From Vulcanimicrobiota bacterium (GTDB lineage Bacteria; Pseudomonadota; Gammaproteobacteria; Xanthomonadales; Rhodanobacteraceae), in NCBI GenBank assembly GCA_903970555.1, contig CAJCJD010000094.1, forward strand, positions 1-37,440: a DNA stretch of 37,440 nucleotides. The letters run 5' to 3'. Of the stretch, positions 16,988-24,541 are shown one piece after another (position 1 is the first letter of the stretch; each line of letters opens with the position of its first letter). Under the pieces are notes generated by a model. That model saw only the letters and a program-made list of their open reading frames with translations, was not told where the DNA came from and made no database searches. The translations under genes were made by a program, and so were the position numbers.

Positions 16988-18379
16988 CTAACGCACAGGT
17001 CTAAACGACGCCCTGATTTCCTCGACGAACAGGTCAGGCTGTTCCCACGCTGCAAAGTGGCCACCCTTGTCGAGGCGGTTGTAATGGATAAGCTTGGGAA
17101 ACGCCTTCTCCGTCCAACTGCGCGGTGCCGCATAGATTTCATCCGGAAAGACGCTTACGGCAACCGGAATAGCGACGTGCTTCGGGGCAAAGAAGGCGAG
17201 CTTGTTTTCCCAATACAAACGAGCCGAGGAGACCGCCGTATTGGTGAACCAGTAGAACGTAACGTTATCGAGGATGTCGTCTCGCGACAGGCCTTCGGTC
17301 TGGCCATCGAAGACACGCGTGATCAACTCGTAGCTTTTCTCATCATGGTCGATCATCCAAGCCGCGAGGCCGATCGGTGAATCCGCAAGCGCGTACAGCG
17401 TCTGCGGGCGATTCGTCATCTCCTGCGCATAACCCAATCCATGCTTGTAGAAGAAATCGAGTTGTTCGTAGGCATGCTTCTCATCGGGAGAAAGGCCGCC
17501 CGGCGGTGGCCCACCTGCCGCGAGCGCGGTGGCAATGTCGTCCGGTACGGTTGCCGGCATATTGGTGTGAATAGCGATCAATTCCGGCGGTGCTTGCAAC
17601 GCCATTTGCTCCGTCACAGCATCACCCCAATCGCCGCCTTGCGCTACAAATCGCTTATAGCCCAGGCGCTTCATCAACACAGTCCAGGCGCGTGCGATGT
17701 GTTGGGGATCCCAGCCGGTAATCGTAGGCTTTCCCGAAAGTCCATAACCTGGCAATGATGGAATCACCACGTCGAAAGAGTCTGACGCTTTGCCGCCATG
17801 GGCCGTTGGATTGGTCAGTGGATCGATGACCTTCAACTGCTCGATGATCGAGCCAGGCCAACCGTGCGTAATAATGATCGGCAACGCGTTCTTGTTCTTC
17901 GAGCGAACGTGGATGAACTGAATATCCACGCCATCGATAGTCGTTACGAATTGCGGCAACGCATTCAGTCGCACTTCGACCTTTCGCCAGTTGTAATCGG
18001 ATTGCCAATAGGCAGCGAGCTTGCGCATCGTGTCGAGCTGCACACCTTGCGTTGTGTCCGCTACCGTTTCCTTATCGGGCCATCTTGTCGCAGCGATTCG
18101 CCGGCGCAGGTCGGCGAGCACTGCGTCTGATATATGCATCTTTGGGAACGGACGTATAGAGGTGTCGTCTGCGGCCGGTTGGGCCTCCGCAGCAGCTGCG
18201 CTGGCACCGGCTGCAACCGCGACAATTGTGCTTGCAGCATTGCCTGTTGCAGCAGCGCCTTGTGCTGAAGAATCGGCTGCAGGATGCGCCAACGGAGGCA
18301 GGAAGATGCCGATCGCCCCGGCAAGTGCGTATGCCGCGAGGAATTGAAAGCGCGTGGATCGCTTGAACTCGGATGCCAT
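16988..18379 (-). CDS. Exported epoxide hydrolase (EHN + alpha/beta hydrolase)
   Basis: 463 residues. An N-terminal hydrophobic segment (FLAAYALAGAIGIFLPPLA) acts as a signal peptide or anchor. An alanine-rich linker at about 36-75 follows. The epoxide hydrolase N-terminal domain (ISDAVLADLRRRIAATRWPD, YWQSDYNWRKVEVRLNALPQF) leads into the catalytic domain: HGWPGSIIEQ for the oxyanion hole, GGDWGD with the nucleophile aspartate, a tyrosine-containing lid (DNVTFYWFTNTAVSSARLYWEN) and GGHFAAWEQP with the catalytic histidine. It opens epoxides to diols, probably in the periplasm. GAAGGG lies upstream of the ATG. It is divergent from the tautomerase/crotonase pair across 386 bases. Substrate is unknown; detoxification is inferred. 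Confidence 0.92.
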   Translation of the reverse strand: MASEFKRSTRFQFLAAYALAGAIGIFLPPLAHPAADSSAQGAAATGNAASTIVAVAAGASAAAAEAQPAADDTSIRPFPKMHISDAVLADLRRRIAATRWPDKETVADTTQGVQLDTMRKLAAYWQSDYNWRKVEVRLNALPQFVTTIDGVDIQFIHVRSKNKNALPIIITHGWPGSIIEQLKVIDPLTNPTAHGGKASDSFDVVIPSLPGYGLSGKPTITGWDPQHIARAWTVLMKRLGYKRFVAQGGDWGDAVTEQMALQAPPELIAIHTNMPATVPDDIATALAAGGPPPGGLSPDEKHAYEQLDFFYKHGLGYAQEMTNRPQTLYALADSPIGLAAWMIDHDEKSYELITRVFDGQTEGLSRDDILDNVTFYWFTNTAVSSARLYWENKLAFFAPKHVAIPVAVSVFPDEIYAAPRSWTEKAFPKLIHYNRLDKGGHFAAWEQPDLFVEEIRASFRPVR

Positions 18380-18765
18380 GACAAGAACCCTTCTTCGATG
18401 CTTCGACGGGCCGACTGATCTTTTACGCCAACTGGCGCTCGTGCGAGCGTGCGCCCGCCCGTGGCTTACCGTCTATGACGCTTTGGTATCGGCCCCATCG
18501 ACAACACCAGCTTTGATGCCTGCATCTAGATCGACGTGATTCCTGGATGTGCCGACACCTTCGTCCAATAGATTTGCATCTGAGGATGATTTGTTATCGC
18601 AGTGCTAGCGTCGAGATCCTCATCAAGGCCGCAGAAGCTGACCGGCGGCGAAGTCCCCGCTGTGCTCCGAACCACATAAAGCCACTGCACAAGCCGAGCA
18701 ACCATGAGCAAGTCGGATGAGCGATGCCACGACGGAGTCGGCCGCCCCCAAACAAGGAGCTCGAG
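18380..18765. other. Intergenic region between divergent epoxide hydrolase and tautomerase genes
   Basis: 386 bases without a supported gene. It should contain promoters for both directions and may be a shared control region, but no clear promoter pair or operator was found by eye. Confidence 0.45.
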
Positions 18766-19002
18766 ATGCCTATCGTCACTATTCAAATTACACGTGAAGG
18801 ATCCGGCCCCGGCCGCGATGCAGCCACAGCAGAAGAGAAAGCCGCGCTGATCAAGGGCGTGAGCGAGTTGCTGCTGAATGTGCTCAATAAGCCGTTGAAT
18901 TCGACTTTTGTGGTGATCGAAGAAGTCGCCCTAGACAACTGGGGATGGGAAGGCCTGCCTATCCCGGAGCTTCGTCGACGGCGTCAGGTCGGATCGACGT
19001 GA
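18766..19002 (+). CDS. 4-oxalocrotonate tautomerase-like small protein
   Basis: 78 residues. After removal of Met, Pro1 would be the N-terminal catalytic base (MPIVTIQITREG). The pattern TAEEKAALIKGVSELLLNVLNKPLNSTFVVIEEV is the 4-OT fold core, and NWGWEGLP carries the late aromatic residues of the family. 4-OT enzymes tautomerise small keto-enols as oligomers. The ligand here is unknown. The ATG at 18766 is chosen because it puts proline at position 2 and has AAGGAG six bases upstream. An upstream frame start at 18724 would destroy the Pro1 function. The basic tail RRRR is distinctive. It is followed after 60 bases by the exported crotonase gene, likely in one operon. Confidence 0.92.
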   Translation: MPIVTIQITREGSGPGRDAATAEEKAALIKGVSELLLNVLNKPLNSTFVVIEEVALDNWGWEGLPIPELRRRRQVGST

Positions 19003-19062
19003 GCACAATATTTCGCATGGATGCAAACGAGATATTAACGCGATCACCTTGAGGTATCCGCG

Positions 19063-20034
19063 ATGAAACTGCATCCCCTTTCCATTGCGCTGATAGTTGC
19101 TGGCATGGGCATCGCAGAGCAAGTCCTAGCAGCCGAAAGCGCCGCTGGGTCTGGACAAAAATCGGATACGGCTCCAACCGCCACCATGGGCGATCTCGCG
19201 ACGAAACAAGAGATCCGTATCACGCGGATCACGCCCGAATATTGGCGTGTCACCTTGGACAATCCACCGTTCAACATCTTCGGGCCGGAAACCATTCCGC
19301 AATTGAACGATGTCGTTACGCAAATCGAGAGCGACACCAAGGTCAAAGCGGTCGTGTTCGATAGCGCTGTGCCAGGTTTCTTCCTCACACACTACGACTT
19401 CGTTCCACCACTTTCCGCGACGACCAACATTCCTCCAGGCAAAACGGGCCTGCCCGCTCTGCCCGACATATTCGTACGCCTAAGCCGTGCACCGGTCGTA
19501 TGCATCGCGATGATACGCGGCCGTGCAACCGGCGTCGGTAGCGAACTGGCGCTGGCGAGCGACATGCGCTTTGCAAGCCGCGAAAAAGCCATCCTTTCGC
19601 AGTTCGAAGTGGGCGCCGGTTTCACTCCTGGCGGTGGCCCAATGGCGCGTCTTCCTCGCTTGATCGGGCGCGGACGCGCACTCGAAGTTCTTCTTAGCGG
19701 CGACGATATCGATGGCGATCTCGCCGAGCGATACGGTTACGTCAATCGCTCGTTTCCTGATGCACAGTTGGACAAATTCGTGGATACGCTTGCGCGGCGC
19801 ATCGCCACCTTCGACAAGGAGACCATCGCCGACATCAAACAGCGGGTCGATATGGCAAGCCTGCCACCGGATACAGACTTAGGTACAGAATGGGCCATGT
19901 TCATTCGTTCGGTGCAACGTCCGGAAGCACAGCAGCGAATCACAGAGCTGATGAAACTTGGCCTGCAGGTAAACCCCGATGTAGACAAACGACTCCCCCA
20001 CTACACGGGCCTGCTCGGGCAAGGACAACCTTAG
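19063..20034 (+). CDS. Crotonase-family protein with an N-terminal signal peptide
   Basis: 323 residues. The first 23 or so (MKLHPLSIALIVAGMGIAEQVLA) form a typical Sec signal peptide with an A-x-A-like cleavage site near VLAAE. A polar linker follows to about residue 45. The crotonase domain follows with RVTLDNPPFNIFGPE, VVFDSAVPGFFLTHYDF, IRGRATGVGSELALASD and PMARLPRLIGRGRALEVLL. It is a clear paralogue of the protein at 12108, sharing long identical blocks. A CoA-dependent enzyme would not be expected to work in the periplasm, so the signal peptide suggests a different substrate or a non-CoA role. TGAGG lies upstream of the ATG. The tautomerase gene precedes it. Confidence 0.87.
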   Translation: MKLHPLSIALIVAGMGIAEQVLAAESAAGSGQKSDTAPTATMGDLATKQEIRITRITPEYWRVTLDNPPFNIFGPETIPQLNDVVTQIESDTKVKAVVFDSAVPGFFLTHYDFVPPLSATTNIPPGKTGLPALPDIFVRLSRAPVVCIAMIRGRATGVGSELALASDMRFASREKAILSQFEVGAGFTPGGGPMARLPRLIGRGRALEVLLSGDDIDGDLAERYGYVNRSFPDAQLDKFVDTLARRIATFDKETIADIKQRVDMASLPPDTDLGTEWAMFIRSVQRPEAQQRITELMKLGLQVNPDVDKRLPHYTGLLGQGQP

Positions 20035-20728
20035 AAACACCTACGTGCCGGACATAGCGATGTCTTCGCACTGGCAGTCAGATCGACCTCGCTAATGCAA
20101 TGCGAGTGTGGTCACTCGCAGGTTACGCAGATCACATCAATTCGTGGCGTCTCAGATGTTAAAGGCACAGTAATAGGCTGTTGTCATTTCATCACCAACC
20201 CATTCCTCGTGCATTAGCGTCTCGATTGGCGCAGCGCACATGCGTCGATATGCATGAAACATTGCCCTTCTACGCGGATATGGGAGTATCATCGATAGAC
20301 GTCTAAAATCGAATTTGCACAAATTACGACGAACATTGTTGAAGGAAGCGCATTGATAATATGCGCCCATGTGCTACTCGACTTTCGACTGGATTGTGCT
20401 CGTAAGAAGCAACGTCGATTTAATGAACAAACGTTCGTGCAAATACGCGAGACTCAGCACCAAGGAGGTCTAGGCATCGGGTGGCAGACTGCAGTCCATC
20501 CAGACAATCTTCCCGATTTTCCATAGGCTCACACTCGGTTGTGGCTTTCGGAAAAACGGTTGAACTCAAAGGATGCCGGACGAACTCAAAGCGCGAATAC
20601 GTCGCCTCGAGGAAGTGCATCGCTCGTTCTTCTTCCGAATGTGTCCATCGACCGACGAATCAGGGTAAGTCGCCAAATGGGGCGGAACGAACACCGACAT
20701 CGAGGTAAGCAAACGAGTTGGTGAAACC
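20035..20728. other. Long gene-poor region before the sensor kinase
   Basis: 694 bases without a convincing gene. Open frames of 66-75 codons on both strands have no recognisable domain and mostly no ribosome-binding site. A 31-codon frame at 20573-20668 (starting MPDELKARIRRLEE) has an amphipathic, charged start but no similarity I recognise. The composition is more AT-rich than the flanking genes near 20270-20440. It could hold the kinase promoter, a small RNA or decayed coding sequence. Confidence 0.5.
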
Positions 20729-22366
20729 ATGCCATTACGTGAAACTGATTCTCCCCTGATCATCGATAGCATTCCCTTACCTATTGGCTTCACGACGCTA
20801 TCCGGTGAAATCGATCGCCTCAATCAACCTATCTTCGAACAAACCCCCAAGACTCTTGACCAGCTAAAAGCTTGGAAGGTGTTCGACGTCGCTCATCCCG
20901 ATGGCCCTCGATACGCTGCTGCGGTGAGCACGAAGAAAGGCGGATCGACGTACGACAACCAACACCATCTTGACTACGATGGCCTCTCTGCTGGACAGGC
21001 CAGCCATAGGGATTGGACGTTCGCAGTTCACCCTGACGATCTCGGCGACTTGATCGCATCGTGGAAGCGCATAAAGACCTCCAAGAAGCCAGGAGAAACC
21101 GAAGCCCGATTACGCCGCTTTGACGGTGAGTACCGTTGGTTTCTGTTTCGTTTTAGCCCCCTTCGCAACGAATCCGACCACATCGTTAAGTGGTGCGGCA
21201 TCACGATTGATATCGACGACCGAAGGCGTGCTAAAGAAGAGCTTCGGCGCAGCGAAGCCTTTCTTGCAGAAGCTCAACGCATCAGCTTGACCGGTAGTTT
21301 TTCCTGGTGCCTGGACAATGACGATATAAAGTTTTCAGCAGAGCTCTATCGCATCTTCGGATTTGGTCTAGGTACACCGGTGACGCTGGAACGCATCGCG
21401 GACCGGGTCCATCCGGACGATAGGCCGCTCTTGTCTGAAAAAAGGGCCGACGCGCGAAGCCTCGGCGCCGATCATGACTACGAGATGCGGCTACTTATGC
21501 CGGATGGATCGATCAAGTACGTGCATGTGGTTTCGCATCGCATGCGCGCCCAGGATGGTCGACTCGAATACATCGGCGCGATTCAAGACGTGACGCAGCG
21601 CCGTATCTCGGAAGAAGCGCTTGGAACTCTCGAATCCGAGCTCGCTCGCCTGGCCAAGGTCAACAGCCTCGGGGCGCTGACGGCCTCCATCGCGCACGAA
21701 GTCAGTCAGCCGTTATCGGGGGTTATCACCAACGCCAGCACCTGTGCCCGGATGTTGGCCGCGGATCCTCCGAACGTTGAAGGCGCGCTTGAAATAGCTA
21801 AGCGAACCATTCGCGATGGAAATCGCGCCTCCGACATTGTCGCGCGATTGCGCGCACTCTTCGGCAAAAAGGATGCGGTTACCGAATGGGTGAACCTCAA
21901 CGAAGCCGTAGGAGAAGTCATTGCGCTTTCACAGAGCACACTCAAAAGTAACCGAGTAGTTCTGACCAAAGTGCTGGCCCCCGACCTTCCAAATGTCATT
22001 GGCGATCGAGTCCAACTTCAGCAAGTTATTTTGAACCTGCTTCTGAACGCATCGGAGGCCATGAGCAGTGTCGACGACCGCCCCAGACAGGTCGTGATCA
22101 AGACTGAAAAAGATGGAGATAGCCATGTGCGCCTGACCCTCCGGGATGCCGGAATAGGCCTGGGTCCTGAGGGCATGGACAAGATGTTCGAGGCGTTTTA
22201 CACCACCAAGGGTGGTGGCATGGGAATCGGCCTGTCTATCAGTCGATCCATTATCGAGCGGCATCACGGTCGTTTGTGGGCGACGCCAAATGATGGGCCT
22301 GGAGCCACATTCTCGTTTTCTGTTCCTGCGGTAACAGAGGTAATGCAGGCCGAGGAAAATTCGTGA
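20729..22366 (+). CDS. PAS-domain sensor histidine kinase (FixL/NtrB-like)
   Basis: 545 residues and no membrane segment, so it is a soluble cytoplasmic sensor. Residues about 12-60 look like the first half of a PAS domain. They run straight into a PAS_3-type domain (about 75-170: DYDGLSAGQA, FAVHPDDL, RRFDGEYRWFLFRFSPL). A second PAS_3 domain spans about 180-295 (ISLTGSFSW, RVHPDD, DGSIKYVHV). The kinase core has the H-box IAHEVSQPLSG with His323, the N-box QQVILNLLLNASEAM, LRDAGIGLGP (G1), FEAFYTTK (F) and GGMGIGLSISRSI (G2). It phosphorylates a response regulator, most likely one or both encoded downstream. Its stop overlaps the receiver gene by four bases. The signal sensed is unknown. 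Confidence 0.93.
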   Translation: MPLRETDSPLIIDSIPLPIGFTTLSGEIDRLNQPIFEQTPKTLDQLKAWKVFDVAHPDGPRYAAAVSTKKGGSTYDNQHHLDYDGLSAGQASHRDWTFAVHPDDLGDLIASWKRIKTSKKPGETEARLRRFDGEYRWFLFRFSPLRNESDHIVKWCGITIDIDDRRRAKEELRRSEAFLAEAQRISLTGSFSWCLDNDDIKFSAELYRIFGFGLGTPVTLERIADRVHPDDRPLLSEKRADARSLGADHDYEMRLLMPDGSIKYVHVVSHRMRAQDGRLEYIGAIQDVTQRRISEEALGTLESELARLAKVNSLGALTASIAHEVSQPLSGVITNASTCARMLAADPPNVEGALEIAKRTIRDGNRASDIVARLRALFGKKDAVTEWVNLNEAVGEVIALSQSTLKSNRVVLTKVLAPDLPNVIGDRVQLQQVILNLLLNASEAMSSVDDRPRQVVIKTEKDGDSHVRLTLRDAGIGLGPEGMDKMFEAFYTTKGGGMGIGLSISRSIIERHHGRLWATPNDGPGATFSFSVPAVTEVMQAEENS

Positions 22367-22731
22367 TAGCCATGCGCTCTTTGGTATCGGTCGTCGATGA
22401 CGACGAATCCGTCCGCGAGTCGTTGCCCGACCTGCTGCTGGAATTTGGCTTCGCAGCCCAGGCGTTCTCGTCGGCGGAGGAATTTCTCGCCTCCAGTTCC
22501 ATCGACAACACCGAATGCCTGATTCTCGACATGGCCATGCCGGGCATATCCGGACTCGAGCTTCAGCGGCAATTGGCGCTGCGAGGATCAGACATTCCCA
22601 TCGTTTTCATAACTGCCAATACTGACGAAACGATCCGTGCGATTGCGCTCGACCGAGGCGCCATCGATTACCTGTTCAAACCATTCAGCGAGGTGGCATT
22701 GCTCGCGGCACTCAACGCAGCGTTCGAATGA
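22363..22731 (+). CDS. Single-domain response regulator (receiver only)
   Basis: 122 residues, a complete CheY-like receiver with no output domain. The acidic pocket VDDDE (12-15), phospho-acceptor Asp56 in LILDMAMPG, the Thr84 switch in VFITA and Lys106 in LFKPF are all present. GTG at 22363 overlaps the kinase stop by four bases and has GAGGAAAA upstream. An ATG at 22372 is an alternative. In FixL/FixJ-type sets such receivers can act as phosphate sinks or intermediates between kinase and the DNA-binding regulator. That role is inferred here from the gene order kinase, receiver, LuxR-type regulator. Confidence 0.92.
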   Translation: MIAMRSLVSVVDDDESVRESLPDLLLEFGFAAQAFSSAEEFLASSSIDNTECLILDMAMPGISGLELQRQLALRGSDIPIVFITANTDETIRAIALDRGAIDYLFKPFSEVALLAALNAAFE

Positions 22732-22770
22732 CATAAGCGATGAGATGTGCCCTCGCATCCGGAGAAAATC

Positions 22771-23445
22771 ATGAGCCTAATGAACGGATATGACTACGGA
22801 TCGAGAGCATCTATCTTGCCGGATATGGGGCCTGTCGTATTTGTGGTTGACGACGATATCTCCATCCGTGAATCGCTCGAAGCGCTGATCCGCTTCGAAG
22901 GTTGGCAAGTGGAGACATTTGCATCCGCCTATGATTTCTTGGCACGACCACGAACCCTTGTGCCAAGCTGCCTAGTGCTTGACGTCTCGTTACCGGACGT
23001 AAGCGGCCTGGATCTACAAAAGCTTGTCGCCAATGACAGGGACGACATGCCGATCATATTTGTCACCGGCTACGCCGACGTGCCCACGACGGTTCAGGCC
23101 ATGAAAGCAGGTGCCATCGAATTCCTGACTAAGCCGTTCGACAATAGCGTGTTGCTGGAGGCCATCCAGCACGCCATCGATCGTAGTCATGCCGCACTGG
23201 AGGAAGAAGCAGAACTCCGTGAACTCAGGGACTGTTATGGATCACTCAGCGCACGCGAGCGAGAAGTCATGACCCTTGTAGTCAGCGGCTTGTTGAACAA
23301 GCAGGTCGGAGGCGAACTCGGCATCAGCGAGATTACCGTCAAGGCGCATCGTGGCCGCGTCATGCGCAAAATGAAAGCTTGCTCCCTCGCTAACCTGGTG
23401 AACATAGCTACTCGACTCCACCACGCTCCTACAGCCAGGGGCTGA
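22771..23445 (+). CDS. FixJ-family response regulator (receiver + LuxR-type DNA-binding domain)
   Basis: 224 residues. A receiver domain at about 20-140 has VVDDDISIRESL, Asp74 in LVLDVSLPDVSG, the VTGYAD switch and LTKPFD. A short coiled linker rich in Glu follows (HAALEEEAELRELRD). The LuxR-type helix-turn-helix reads LSAREREVMTLVVSGLLNKQVGGELGISEITVKAHRGRVMRKM. It is a transcription activator expected to be phosphorylated by the kinase encoded upstream. The ATG at 22771 is chosen over a GTG at 22747 because GGAGAAAA sits close before it. It lies 39 bases after the receiver gene. Targets are unknown; the adjacent dehydrogenase and efflux genes are candidates. Confidence 0.93.
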   Translation: MSLMNGYDYGSRASILPDMGPVVFVVDDDISIRESLEALIRFEGWQVETFASAYDFLARPRTLVPSCLVLDVSLPDVSGLDLQKLVANDRDDMPIIFVTGYADVPTTVQAMKAGAIEFLTKPFDNSVLLEAIQHAIDRSHAALEEEAELRELRDCYGSLSAREREVMTLVVSGLLNKQVGGELGISEITVKAHRGRVMRKMKACSLANLVNIATRLHHAPTARG

Positions 23446-23696
23446 ACGCCGCGACCGTGACGGACGTCAAAGCCGATCCGCATCGTTTGAGAAACATCCG
23501 GAAGCCGACGCCGAAACGACACCAAAGCACCATTGCACGCCCCCATGGATTGGCGCATGGTCGTTTGGTGGTCTGTCACCAGGGCGATGACGTCATCGAC
23601 GACAATTTCAGCCACGTTACCGAGACGTTTTCGCATGATTTGCGACTTTATCAGTCGCTGCAAAGCGAGGTTGCCTTGCGCCCACAAGGAGACATC

Positions 23697-24446
23697 ATGA
23701 GCAAGAACATCGAAAGAAAAGTCGTCGTTATCACCGGTGCCAGTAGCGGCCTCGGGGAGAGCACCGCTCGCCACCTCGCGACTCGTGGTGCAACGATGGT
23801 TCTCGGCGCGCGGCGCAAAGATCGCCTCGACCTAATTGCGAAGGACATCCGGGCGAACGGCGGAGATGCACTTGCTGTGGAAGTGGATGCTACCAAGCGA
23901 ACGCAGGTCGAAAACCTGGCAAAGGCGGCCATCGATACGTACGGCAAGATCGACGTGTGGGTGAACAATGCCGGCATCATGCCCATCGCACCGCTTGCCC
24001 AGCTCCGGGTCGATGAGTGGGATCGCATGATCGATCTCAACATCAAGGGCGTGCTTTACGGGATTGCTGCCACCCTGCCTTATATGCTGAAGGAAAATGA
24101 CGGCCACATCATCAACATCGCTTCGATCTTCGGCATCAAAGTGTTTGCCCCTGGTGGAACCGTCTATTGCGCCACCAAGGCTGCCGTCCGCAGCCTTACC
24201 GAAGGTTTGCGCATGGAATTCCACGCAAACAAGATTCGCACCACGATCATCTCTCCGGGTGCAGTCAACTCCGAGTTGAAGGAGAGCACTTCGGATGAGG
24301 CATCCTCAAAAGCCGTGGATCAGCTTTACAAGGCCTGGGCCATTCCCGCCGATTCGATTGCCCGCGCAATTGCCTATGCCATCGAGCAGCCTTCGGATGT
24401 CGATATCAACGAGATCGTGGTTCGCCCGACGGTTCAGGACTTCTGA
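23697..24446 (+). CDS. Short-chain dehydrogenase/reductase (classical SDR)
   Basis: 249 residues, the usual length. The NAD(P)-binding motif TGASSGLG is at residues 13-20, followed by LGARRKDRL, whose arginines favour NADPH. NNAG is at about 91-94, IINIAS carries the catalytic serine and YCATK the Tyr/Lys pair. The C-terminal region VRPTVQDF is typical of a YdfG-like subgroup. It oxidises or reduces a small alcohol/ketone in the cytoplasm; the substrate is unknown. AAGGAG lies six bases before the ATG at 23697. The open frame reaches back to 23457 but that part has no similarity. It lies 251 bases after the FixJ-type gene and may be one of its targets. Confidence 0.94.
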   Translation: MSKNIERKVVVITGASSGLGESTARHLATRGATMVLGARRKDRLDLIAKDIRANGGDALAVEVDATKRTQVENLAKAAIDTYGKIDVWVNNAGIMPIAPLAQLRVDEWDRMIDLNIKGVLYGIAATLPYMLKENDGHIINIASIFGIKVFAPGGTVYCATKAAVRSLTEGLRMEFHANKIRTTIISPGAVNSELKESTSDEASSKAVDQLYKAWAIPADSIARAIAYAIEQPSDVDINEIVVRPTVQDF

Positions 24447-24541
24447 GTCGCTGCATCCTCGTGCAAGAATTCCGATTGGATCTGGAGGGCTTTGTGCGAG
24501 CTGCCCTTGATGCGCGGATTGCACTAAGCAGACTGTGTAAA

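Noticed and set aside
20152..20370. 72-codon minus-strand frame starting MGAYYQCASF
   Set aside because: No ribosome-binding site, no recognisable domain, and it lies in an AT-richer gap where such frames are expected by chance.
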